A stretch of DNA of 64,000 nt from Mytilinidion resinicola (lineage: Eukaryota > Ascomycota > Dothideomycetes > Mytilinidiales > Mytilinidiaceae): contig NW_022985449.1 in assembly GCF_010093595.1 (NCBI RefSeq), positions 493,410-557,409 on the forward strand, written 5' to 3'. The notes beneath the pieces were generated by a model. It did not search any database, had not been told where the DNA came from, and saw only the letters and a program-made list of their open reading frames with translations. Both the position numbers and the translations under genes were made by a program. The stretch's first letter is position 1. Each line of letters starts with the position of its first letter. Below, piece after piece: positions 34,101 to 43,931 of this stretch.

Positions 34101-34329
34101 GATAGGAGACTCACAAGCTACCATATCTTCACATCCAGCGGACACTGTAGACAAGTCGGACTCTGGATACGACACACTAGATTCTGTGTTACAACAACCG
34201 AAAATCAATCATGACTTCAGCTTTTCAGATGAATTGGACTTGGATTGGAATGGTTTCGCGTTTCCCCTTCAAGATTCCCCTCTCATATTATCAGATGAGT
34301 GGATATTCAATTCGCAGGAAGCTGGATAG
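31115..34329 (+). CDS. C2H2-type zinc-finger protein with LACPYFKR module, paralogue A
   Basis: Three exons: 31115-32952, 33010-33281, 33332-34329; 1035 residues. N-terminal zinc-finger region about 105-180: YECTFWFLSCCYIS with H-X3-H-like SHF, then CPLCEEF and RIEHVAWHHELGQTLKTSRP. Next come five imperfect Pro/Glu repeats of about 28 residues, two basic segments (KKRRRGTE), then the module RRLACPYFKRTPQKYQNMKS, spliced to EHLYRKHLLPIHCPRCYEIF, DKWREIYIILFPDD. The last exon begins HYDYDLR and ends acidic. This class is common and variable in Pezizomycotina and usually annotated only as C2H2-type; nucleic-acid or regulatory function is inference. The downstream paralogue shares module, exon of 272 nt and promoter. 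Confidence 0.8.
32055..32460 (+). repeat. Five imperfect 84-nt coding repeats (LPTVLEAPLVEPSLDPSP type)
   Basis: Units begin at LLPTVLEALL, QLPTVLEAPL, RLPTVLEAPL, RPPTVQQVPV and LIPAVLEAQS. The first three are also close in DNA (ACCCACTGTGCTAGAAGCAC), so expansion was fairly recent. They form a Pro/Glu-rich linker between the two finger modules of paralogue A and are absent from paralogue B. Confidence 0.75.
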
Positions 34330-34372
34330 GCTCGTTTTCGCTAAGAATATGACGTTCTAGTCGTATGAAGAT

Positions 34373-34740
34373 ATGAACAAAAAGGAAAAGAAAAATGTAC
34401 AACCGATGAACGCCTGCTTTCTGATTAGGGACATTGCTTCTACGTTCAGCGTCGCGGACGGAGAGACGACGACGGGCGTGGTGCAGCGTGTGTCGCCCGC
34501 CGCGAAGATGCCACGTAGGGCGAAGAGGAGAAGAAGTGGTACCTCGTTGCCCCAGGACCTAGGAGGAGTGGTCGGGGGATTTGGGGGCTAGGGGCCAAAA
34601 GCTCTGGCTCACGATGCCGAGGTTCGCGGCGCTGCTTAGTAGGCAGGCTGTTACGGTTGTGAAGACCGAAGTGGTGGAAGCGCAGTAGGAGATGGTGATG
34701 CTGGATGTATCTTCCCGTTTCAACCTTAACCCAAAAATAA
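34373..34740 (-). pseudogene. Minus-strand duplicated open frame, copy A
   Basis: On the minus strand from about 34740 to 34373 one frame stays open and reads TACLLSSAANLGIVSQSFWP, then LLLLFALRGIFAAGDTRCTT and VVVSPSATLNVEA. The last part corresponds to CLFVQRGIIAAGNARCTTVI in the frame at 38568-38921. No family recognised; hydrophobic stretches suggest a membrane protein fragment. It has no clear start and is probably a partial copy carried along with the tandem duplication. Confidence 0.45.
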
Positions 34741-35215
34741 GGGGGGCGTATGGGATGGAGCTTGAAGGAGCGGCGGTGCTTGGTACCTAGACCGGGCTTA
34801 CCCAAGGTCCTCCCAACATATCAGATTCACTGTGAATACCAACGATCTGGGTTTCGACTTAGATCGATCGCCGGGACCCTAATTTAATATAAATATATCC
34901 ACGCGCAAATTAAGATCGTGAGAATCTACTACCATACAAGGGTACCTAGGTAGTTGATACATGACGAGCTATGCATCAATCCATAGCTATTCTTAGTTCA
35001 TTGAACCGGTACTTAGGTAGCGCTTAGAGCTTATAAACATTTTAAATCTCTGGTATTTCTCCATAGCATGAACTTAACATCCAGAAAATCACTCGAAGCG
35101 TTCATGATATCAAGTGCGCATCTCACGATAGGTGTATCGCCAAATTCACACTAACCGTTCCTGGTTGTGGCGTTTCGCCGTCGACGTTCTGCGCATTTGC
35201 GCATTCGGCCTTGTC
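34715..35215 (+). repeat. Upstream duplicated block B of the tandem C2H2 pair
   Basis: Counterpart of 30465-30960, with the islands at about 34718-34875 and 35140-35212 and the same 430-440 base spacing. The closest match is AGCTTGAAGGAGCGGCGGTG plus flanks, and CGTCGACGTTCTGCGCATTT plus flanks. Confidence 0.8.
35186..35203 (+). promoter_or_regulatory. Conserved TGCGCATTTGCGCA promoter motif, copy B
   Basis: Two palindromic TGCGCA hexamers separated by TT, inside the most conserved non-coding island shared with paralogue A. Confidence 0.5.
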
Positions 35216-35343
35216 ATATAGTCAGACATCTCCCCCAGCTCTGTCGCACCGTCTCTTATCATGCGCTGCTCTCATCCAATATACCCTTGTTCCCACAATT
35301 CCATTGTAGTCTTCATTCCTGAGTGAAGCGACTGGAGGCTAGT

Positions 35344-38197
35344 ATGGATGGAAAACGACCTTCAGATGAGGCTTCAGATGAGGCTTCAGATGAGGCTTCA
35401 GATGAACAGAAGTGGAATGATTCTACAAACTTGTCGAGGCCCGCTCAGGAAAACCCAAGCAATGAAGCTAGCGTACAGACTTTGGAAAGCCGCCCCGGGC
35501 ATCCACAGGCACGCCTCGCGAAGGAGCAGAGCGATGCACTCGAAGCGCGCCTGCAACAGCAACAGAAGCCGAGCACCGTTAGTGAGACGAGTTTTCCTGA
35601 GATTCTAAATATCCCTTTTAGAGAGGCAGTCAGCGATGTGAGTACCTATTCATGCACTATTTATGGTGGTCAACGTTCTGACGTGCTGTAGGACCGGCTC
35701 CAGAACCACAGAGCAGAGGTGAAGTAAGTAATCAAATTGGATCATTTGAAGGGTTGTGAAATAATTTCAAATGTAATAGGACTCCGGAAGCAGAGTCGGT
35801 TGACGTTCAATTGCCTGGCACTGCTCGTAACGATCATATTGACCTCGTAGGACTTAATGCTCCAAAACAGGCTACAGCCCCGACTTACCAACCATCTGCA
35901 CGCGTCCGGGAAAGAGAACCCGAGCAACAATTCGATCGATTGGATAAATACGCGAGGGAGCATGTTCCATCTCCTGTTCACGAAGGTCCACATGTCGTTA
36001 GAGTTACTGCCCCTGCGTACATCTGCGGCTGGAACGGCTGCGAGGAGGCATTCGGCAATCTCAACCAGCTGTATGCTCACGTTATACTTCAAATGCATGG
36101 CAAAAAGAGGACTGCAGAGGAGTGGGTGAAGAAATACACCGACGACTCGAACAGAATTCTACACAGTGTCCTTAGTGGAATCCCCAACGCACCAGAGCCA
36201 AAATACATATTCGCAGCCCATGATCAATCTAGGGCTAAGCCTTCAGATACTCCGGATGCAAGACCTATCACTAGGGAAAGTCAGAAACACTCTAATAAGC
36301 TAGTGACGAATCATGATACATCCCTTCCAAGCCCACTACACAAAGATGAGTCGAACATGAAACGGAGCTGCCCAGAAGAAAGATATGAGCCGGATGTTGA
36401 CGAGGATGCTTTGGGCGCCAGTGACGGAGAAGGTTCGTCCTGTTCCGGAACATGCTCGAGCTCGGCCACAGCGGAGTTCAATCCCTTTGTACATCAAATG
36501 AGGAGAAGAAGGCAGGCTGTGATAGACCGTCAGATGAGGTACTTCTGGTACCTCTTCGATTCGTCTGCATATGAAGTCACGTCACATGCTGGACAGAGCT
36601 CATCAACCGGCCGAGGAGACTCCAGTATGAGCCATGGAGGGAGCCAACACTCTATCAAGGGAACAGCGAAGCGTCGAGCTTTTAATGGCGATTCGCAATC
36701 ACATGAGGGTGACGATGGGGATGGCTCCGACGATCTTCCACAAGGCGAAGTTTCATCTAAGAATTCTTCCGGTACCCACAAAAGACTTGCTTGTCCATAC
36801 TTCAAACGCAATCCTCAAAGATACCGAGATCTGAAGTCCTGTGCAGGTCCCCCCGGTTTCAATGGTATCCACCGTGTAAAGTGAGTTCCTCCTCTCGAAT
36901 ACTCTTGACCAAGCCAAAAACCAAAACTCATCTCTTGATAGGGAACACCTATATAGGAACCATTCCCTACCTATCCGTTGCCTGCGTTGTTACCAGCAAT
37001 TCGAGAAGGCGGAAGAGCTAGAGGATCACCAAAGGCTGCCGGAAGGATGCGAAGTGCGCGACAAGATACCTGCGGAGGGGCTTAATGGAGAGCAGGAGAA
37101 AAGACTCAAAAGCAGAAAGAGATCCGCGGCTAGCCGATCTGACGAAGATAAATGGCGTAACATTTACATTATCCTCTTTCCAGACGATGACCAGTCAAAG
37201 ATTCCAACACCATGTAAGCATTCCTAAACCTCCTAATAGACCAACTCATAATCGAGTTGTAGACTACGAGTACGATTTGGGACCAGGTCCCGCAGGCTTT
37301 GCTGAATACTTCTCGCGCGAAGTCCCACGTATGGTCCGGGAACGTCTAGAGGATGCGCTAGATGAAGAGTTCAGGCCTATTGAGGACAGGCTGAAGCAAC
37401 GGATCCTCGATATTATTGAAACGTGCGGGAAAGAAGTGACTCGCAACTACCAAGCATATGTCTCCGCAGTACCGTCAAACAGTACGACATTAGCAGCGCC
37501 AGATGTTGTAGGGTCTGGCAACCCAGTTGCGCAGAGAGAAGGCCAACCCACTCCAATATCGAACAGCTGTCTTGCTGTTCCTGAAACCATAACCCCATCC
37601 AACATACCGCGGACTCCCAATATAAGACTCCGTCCGCAAGAAGACCTAGTAGCTCCAACTCTTTCTCATCCTTTGGAAATCCACCAAACATCTACAACAC
37701 CGACATCGTTGAGGTACCCCACAACGGCGGCAATCGAAGGCGTAGGTACGACTATCACTATTCCCGAGGAGCAACTCCCGCTACTTTCAACATCTACCGA
37801 CAGCTTTGAGCTCTATGAGAACCCAACTTCGTTCGCTCTACTACCATATCCTAGTAATGTGCCTTGGTTGGCAGAAACTCCACAGGCTCCTCATAGTGCT
37901 CTACAACAGACAGACAACCGGGAGCCGCCTGACTACAGCCATAACGCACTCGACTCGGACTTACAAGCCCTGCTAAACAACTCCGACTTCAACCACTACA
38001 GCGGAGCAATTTGGCGCAATCTTGACGACTATTCCTATCTAGACTCCTGGGGGTATGGCACAGACGAAACCGGACAGGTCGATCTCCATCATAATCGCAT
38101 CACTCAAACTGCAGTGTCTTGTAATTGCCCAGGGAAGGGCAAAAGCAGAGCTGACAAGCACCTATGTACGGCCGTGACAAATTTCGAGCGAACCTGA
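35344..38197 (+). CDS. C2H2-type zinc-finger protein with LACPYFKR module, paralogue B
   Basis: Five exons: 35344-35637, 35692-35723 (32 nt), 35780-36880, 36942-37213, 37263-38197; 877 residues. ATG at 35344 is the first Met; it is followed by a short DEAS repeat. A C2H2 finger lies near residue 180: YICGWNGCEEAFGNLNQLYA with HVILQMH. A Ser-rich acidic linker leads to HKRLACPYFKRNPQRYRDLK, then EHLYRNHSLPIRCLRCYQQF and DKWRNIYIILFPDDDQSKIP. The fourth exon is exactly 272 nt, as in paralogue A, and the splice phases at both sides are the same. The N-terminal half is unrelated to that of A. Function unknown; probably a nuclear or NLR-associated regulator, by analogy only. Confidence 0.8.
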
Positions 38198-38567
38198 GAA
38201 TGTCTCATTTGCGAGAAGCATAGTCTCTGAGTCAACCAGTAACCCTTCAAACAACTCCAACCACCACCGTCTCCTCCAACACTCCTCCACCTTATTTTTC
38301 AACCCTGGCCACCCCCTCTCGGCACCCCAGGCACCAGTGCGAAAACTCGCTTTTCCATAATCGCGAACCGCTACGGCTCTCCGCGCATCACCCCCTCCAT
38401 TCCACAGAATCTCCAGCTTATGAAAAGCACGGCACCACACTACACCCTTTCCACCCCACCTCCGAATCACCTGGATCAACTCGAAACACCGCATCGGCAC
38501 CATCAATCTTTCCTAAAGACAGCTGCGTAGTCGGTTATGACGTGGAATCTACCACCAGCGAGCGCCG
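38198..38567. other. Intergenic, 3' of paralogue B
   Basis: C-rich on the plus strand; a 114-codon minus frame (38162-38506) overlaps the end of paralogue B and is not supported by any domain. Confidence 0.4.
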
Positions 38568-38921
38568 TCAGAGCGCCCCAAAAGCCGGCTCGCCCGTCGG
38601 CGTATAGGACGCCGTGTCTGGATTGAGATATTCGCGGCCCCAGGTCTGGATCCAGCGAGCCAGACGGACGATGTAACGCTTATCTGGGTGCGTTAACTTG
38701 AGTGATTCGATAGACTCGAAGCTGGTGCTGCTGCTACACGGCTGGGGTGTGCCGACAGATACCGCGTCTACGTTCCGCGTCCTAGGTGAAGAGATAACGA
38801 TGACCGTAGTACAGCGTGCGTTGCCGGCGGCGATGATACCGCGTTGGACGAAGAGGCAAGAGGCAGTGGCTGCGGTGGCGTACCTAGTAGTCGGGTATCC
38901 AAGAGTGCCAACCGCTCGCAT
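38568..38921 (-). pseudogene. Minus-strand duplicated open frame, copy B
   Basis: 117 codons opening MRAVGTLGYPTTRYATAATA and containing CLFVQRGIIAAGNARCTTVI, which aligns with copy A at 34373-34740. It ends TPTGEPAFGAL. Same position relative to paralogue B as copy A to paralogue A. Family unknown; may be the more intact member, or another fragment. Confidence 0.4.
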
Positions 38922-38954
38922 AGGTAAGCTGTGTTTTTCGTCAGCTTACACGGC

Positions 38955-39314
38955 AACAAATTCAACTTCCACTTTCTTCTTCCTCGCACATGTAGGCGCC
39001 GCTAGATGGGGAGTCCAGGGCATCATCAGCGTTTGCCAGAATCCGGGAACCTTGTATACTGGCATTTACGCTGACGAACACTGGCTGCTCGTACTTTTTC
39101 TTGAGGACTTTTGTGCTCTATCACGCCAAATATAATGATGTTTGTAGGATTCTCGGACAAGATCACCGAGGCCCAGAACGGGTGTTATATTTGGCAATTC
39201 GGCGTCATATAGCCCAACTCGCGGAGGGAGGGGGGTTTTTGCTAGGCAATCGATGAGGGGAAGGTGAAGCAGTTTTGGGAGTGGTGCGAAGAGAAGGTAA
39301 AACCATTCACGTAA
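38955..39314 (+). pseudogene. Short-chain dehydrogenase/reductase C-terminal relic
   Basis: Pieces in changing frames spell the end of a fungal SDR: ARWGVQGIISVCQNPGTLYT (about 39000-39065), GFSDKITEAQNG.Y (about 39150-39185), and KVKQFWEWCEEKVKPFT ending in TAA at 39312-39314. The order and spacing match the NPG loop, the ITxAxNGxY segment and the FWEWCEEKVKP tail of SDRs related to WW-domain oxidoreductases. The Rossmann N terminus and catalytic YxxxK are absent. At least two frameshifts and an internal TAG separate the pieces. Confidence 0.65.
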
Positions 39315-39692
39315 TTCTGGCTATTGTACAGCTATCATCTATTTATTCAAGCCTTGACGATTAGTTCTACAAAACGTTAAGGGGAAAGCGATGAGTATTA
39401 TCCACTAAATGCTACATAGGAAATAGGCTAGTTTTTACGTGTTTCGAACATCGCAGGCCCTCAGAATTCCCACATAGAAGTCATATGGCGTGAAGAATAG
39501 ACCACTTCCCGCTCTCTATCTTCTCCCACTCGCAGTCCACCTACAACCACCCCTTTCCGTACCAGTTGACATTCCTAACCCTCTAACTCTAGCAATGACA
39601 TTGTCTTTTCAGCTCCCTAGAAGCACTTTGTGCTCTGACAGCTTTCCACATCGCGAGCCCCGCTGGCAGCGTGCCGCATCGTAACTCGTGCG
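39315..39692. other. Intergenic
   Basis: No gene seen; lies between the SDR relic and the 3' end of the DUF1254/DUF1214 gene. Confidence 0.5.
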
Positions 39693-41327
39693 TTACGCCG
39701 TAATGGCATCTCCCTTCGTAACCACCGGATAGACATATGACCCATTTGACGCCGCGGCCTCAGGCGCATAAAGTCTGACTGCGAACCCATCAGCCCTTAC
39801 TCGTCAAACCAAAACTGCAGGACGGGGGAAGCTTACAAGTCACAGTGAACGAGCCACCGCCGGAAGGCGCAGGAAGCCAGCTGCGCGCACAGCATTGATC
39901 AGCATCTCCTTTATCTCACTTGGCCTGTGGGTTGAAACTCACTTCGCGGTCCAGTTACTCGGCGGGGCTACGTTCACATCCTGCACCAGGACCTGGAAAC
40001 TCCCATCTTTAGCACCGTCGGCGTAAACCAGATCCCCGCTGGGATAGGTGATGTTGCTGCGGTCCCCAACGGCATACGTATCCAATGCATTCGGCACTAA
40101 GTAGCCCGTGTCATCGTACATGGTGAGGCTCCAGAAGCCATCAGCTGCAACCGGTGGCTTCCCCGAGAAGGTAAAGAGGTACGCCTCGCTGTCGGTCAGG
40201 CTTAGCTGCGTCGACCCAAGGGTAGGGTAGAGCGCGTTGGTGGCCTTGTTCTGGAGGTAGAGCGCGATTGCAATCAGGGTGCGCGGGATAATGGCGGTGC
40301 CAGACTCGAAGGTGCCGCTGTAGGAGTTGTTCAGGATGGACCAGCCGTTGCCGAGGTCAGGGTAACTACCTGGCGTATTCGTAAATGCGGCCACAGAGGC
40401 GTTGACAAGCTCGGATGCCCGTGTTAGATTCACGGACGCTGGCTTTTTATAGTGGCCGTTGGTGATACCGGCGAGAGCCAGGATCGGCGGGACAGCGGCT
40501 TGGAAGTGGGCTGTCTCCGGGGGAGAGCGAGACTCGAGGCGGGCGGTGAGTTCGAGCGTTGAGACCGCGGTGTTGTTGGAAAGGTTATCAAAGTCGGCCA
40601 GGGTCAGGGCTGGGAAGGAAGGTATGCGGGGATTGATAGAGGTGAGGGAGACCTTCGAGAAATAGGAGTTGACCTCGGCGACATCTGTGCTGTTGTTCTT
40701 GACTTCGATGCGGACAAGGATGGTTCCGATCGGGGTGGGGGATGTGATACAGCCTTCGTAGCCCTCGCAGTCATCGTCGCAGTTCGATTCCAAGGATCGG
40801 ATGAGGTATTTCCCTGGTGCGCTAGCGGGTACACTACCGATGGAGGCGAAGTTGTCTCCGTAACTGTGCGAGTATGTGAGTAGTTGGGTACTTAGAACTC
40901 TGGCTAGTGCTCCGGTTGTAACAGTGGGCATAGAGTGGACAGGAAGTACTAACGGGTCATAGATGGCGAACAGATAAAACCGGTCTTCATCCATAGGAGG
41001 CAACACAAGAACTAAGTCAGTTGCGGAAAGATCGTATGTGGCACTTCCATAGATTGTATCCACGTTGGGCCTGACGACGTTATGGGTACTAGCCGTAGCC
41101 GTTGCGTTTTTGTGTCCTAGAACGTTCGAGCCTACGGTCGTCAAGGTTCCTTCAGCCAACTGGTAGAAATCCATCAACGGAGTGCCATAGAGCAGAGCGA
41201 AGACCGTTGCGCCAAGTTCGTCCACCGTGAGATTGAGGCTGCGGAGCAAGTCGCTGCTAGGAGAAGATAGCGGAGCACATTGTATCGAGCTGAAGAGAAA
41301 CGCGAAGAGGAGATGGTGGAGATGCAT
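39693..41327 (-). CDS. Secreted DUF1254/DUF1214 domain protein
   Basis: Three exons: 41327-39943, 39880-39837 (44 nt), 39778-39693; 504 residues. The large first exon alone would end at a stop just inside intron 1; splicing instead gives SNWTANWLPAPSGGGSFTVT, then FRLYAPEAAASNGSYVYPVV, the usual end of the DUF1214 domain. Signal peptide through about residue 17 (SSIQC|AP). N-terminal DUF1254 signature: HNVVRPNVDTIYGSATYDLS and RFYLFAIYDPL; C-terminal DUF1214: DGFWSLTMYDDTGYLVPNAL. Around a dozen N-glycosylation sequons. Biochemical role unknown; bacterial relatives are envelope proteins. A TTATAAAGG element lies about 115 bases upstream of the start. Confidence 0.9.
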
Positions 41328-42644
41328 AATGCTGAGTCCAAGAATGAGCCTGACTGGGTAGAGTGCAGTGTTACGTCCGAAAGAATGAATTGTACGAACA
41401 ATGAATGCTTTCTTCTGTTTATCTGCGAAGGAGATATCGACCTTTATAAGGTTAAGAATTTGACAGGAACTAACCGGAAGCTAACAACACCCATAGCGTC
41501 CATTAGGGGTAATATAGCCTTGACTTACGGTGAAGCTGAAGAGAAGGAGCGAATTGAAATTGGAAAATTGTACTTTCGTATCTGACTTGTCTGAGCTTTG
41601 TGGATACCATGCTAAACAACTACGGGTAGAATGCTATTGCCATCTCCTGACCAGTCATCTACGCTGACTGTGTGGCGAGGTGATGACGATCTGCGCCCGC
41701 ATACTCAACCTTGATTGAGAACACAGAAAGTTTTTGCAGGACTATCTGCGAGAGCTAGATGTTTTAGAGCTAGGTGTTGTAATGGAAGAAACTCGAGAGT
41801 CGTTCATCGCAGGTGACGGTAGCTCATAACATCAACACCAAGAACAGGAGAGCGATAGACTCTTGAGAATGGTATGAACGGTAGTGCTGTTTCGATTAAT
41901 TCTGCGCTCGCAATAGTATGCGCACGAAATGGCTCCAAATGGTCTAGTGGGTCGTCGCACCGCTAGCCTTTATTTTCAGCTTACATGATGTAAGGCAGAA
42001 AGAAGTCAATACGCGACTATAATATTCGATCGCAAATAGAGTTAGCTAGGCAGTTTGTTAGACACAGATCACCTCGTATGTAACATGTAAAGAAGGCAAC
42101 GAGAATTTAAAGCTAACGCAGACGAAGGTGCGGAGGCGCGAGGTGGACCCTGTTAGCATAGCTCAGCTAAGCGTCACGTGATCTAGTCAACCTGTTGCCA
42201 TGACACTACTCACTCGGGGAACCAGTACTTAGCCATTACTTTTGCTCACCTTCGTGCTCTCTGCCGAGATAACTCTTAAGATAGTAAGAAAAGCAAACTG
42301 CTAGCGTGATCAGACGAAGAACAGGCAGGGCAATGCGAAAGCTACCATTTCGCACTGGGAGAAAACGATGTCTCAGTATATTTCTACTTCAATAACATAG
42401 AGAGCTAACATCCTAATTTGGCACGCTGAATGTGTGGGATTTACCGCCTTATACACTAGAGGACCTAACCTGGGCGAGTAATGCAAAACCGAGCATCGAA
42501 CCGTGGAACTCCGCACCACCACCCAAATAAAAGCCTGGTTCCATCTTCAAGTTCCCGAAAAGATTCAAATCCCATCCACTTGACTCAAGGCCTTAATACC
42601 ACCAGACTCCAACCTCATTTCCCAAGAGCAAACCTCACAACGCC
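41328..42644. other. Intergenic, 1.3 kb
   Basis: Holds the DUF1254 gene promoter to about 41480; the rest (41600-42480) is AT-rich with no gene or repeat recognised. Confidence 0.45.
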
Positions 42645-43769
42645 ATGGACGACTTCCAAACACCCCTTAAGGACGCCACCTGCGTGTCTCAAACCAAAAC
42701 CCCCTCACCACCTCCACCCGCCATCACAAAACGCCTGGCACGCCTAGAAAGACGGCGCCTCCGCCTCGCAAACTCCATCCCGACCTCCAACGTCGACTCC
42801 GTATAGCACGCCCGTTTGCTTCAAAGACTCCAGACCCGCAAAACTAGCCTCTTACCCAGCTCCTACCAATCCCCTGACAGCATAGCCCAAGTATCTCTTC
42901 CGGACCCACACTCCAGCCCTCCCCCCAAACCCCCCCGCTCCACGCGTAAGAGAGAAAAACGACAAGCCCGCACCTTAGCCCGCCTCTCCCACTTCCCCCA
43001 AATCAGAGTCCAGCCGCCGACGCCGGACCCCACCGCCTCCGCAGCACGCCTCGCATTCGAAACGCAGACGCTCGCTGCCTGGTGGGCGGACTTGTGCGCT
43101 GACGCCGACGTCGACGCTATTGCGTTGAGGAACTCGTCTCTCCGCTACGGCCTTGCGAAGAACGTCATCACCGACCACGATGCTAGGGCTGCAGCGTTAC
43201 ACGCCGAGGAGTCAGGGGGGATGGCTTTCTTTGCCGATACGTCAACGGTGGCGAAGGGCAGGGCGGCGGGGGTGGCAGTGGCGTACGCTGTGATGAGAGA
43301 TGGGAACTAGGAAGATGGTAAGGAGGGATAGGTGGAGTGGGTGACGCGGCCCACCCACATTAAGGGGTGGATTGTTACGGATAGTGCGGAAGCCCTGGGC
43401 ATCGTCAAGGCGCTTGAGATAGCACTGGAGTTGTTGAGCAAGGATGAGGATCATAGGACCTGCGTGGGTCATAGCAACGGGATGGTGGTGGCATACACGG
43501 ACTCGCGTGGTGCACTACACAGTATCCGGAGCTGTGCCGCGAAAAGAGGGTCTATCATGAGAGCGACATTAAAGAGAGTTGTGGCGCTTACGTATGCGAT
43601 TCAAGAGCTTGGTGTCAAAGTTGAATTCCGATGGGTGCCAGGGCACCAGGGTGTGATAGGGAATGTGAAGGCTGACAAGGCCGCGAATAGAGCCAGGAAA
43701 AGGAAAGGCGTTCATGATGCTAAGGTGGTCGTGACAGGCCTAGGAAAATTGGAAGTGTGTAAGAAGTAG
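42645..43769 (+). pseudogene. RNase H-like protein ORF interrupted by three in-frame TAG codons
   Basis: A single phase runs from ATG at 42645 (MDDFQTPLKDA) to TAG at 43767-43769, 375 codons, with TAG at about 42807, 43308 and 43329. The N-terminal half is basic and Pro-rich with KREKRQARTLARLSHFPQ. The C-terminal half is an RNase H fold: FFADTSTVAKGRAAGVAVAY, Glu in ALGIVKALEIALELL, VVAYTDSRGALHSI, FRWVPGHQGVIGNVKADKAA; the D-E-D-D carboxylates appear kept. Such domains occur at the end of fungal LINE ORF2 and in retroelement-derived single genes. No reverse transcriptase lies upstream. Each TAG is explained by CAG to TAG (CpA to TpA). Confidence 0.7.
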
Positions 43770-43931
43770 ACCTCAAACAATTTGAACGAGCTAAGAAGGC
43801 GGGGCCCAAAGAGTTTGAAAGTGTTTTGTCTATTATCTACCATAGAAATCATTACTTTACCTCCTGGCTCTCGCTAACGCTCGCTAAGTCATATCGACGA
43901 ATGTCGTCGTAATGTTTCGCAGACCGCCCCT

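Noticed and set aside
42490..42560. tRNA-like T-arm (GGTTCGATGC on the minus strand)
   Set aside because: The five-base T stem does not pair and no acceptor or anticodon arm fits.
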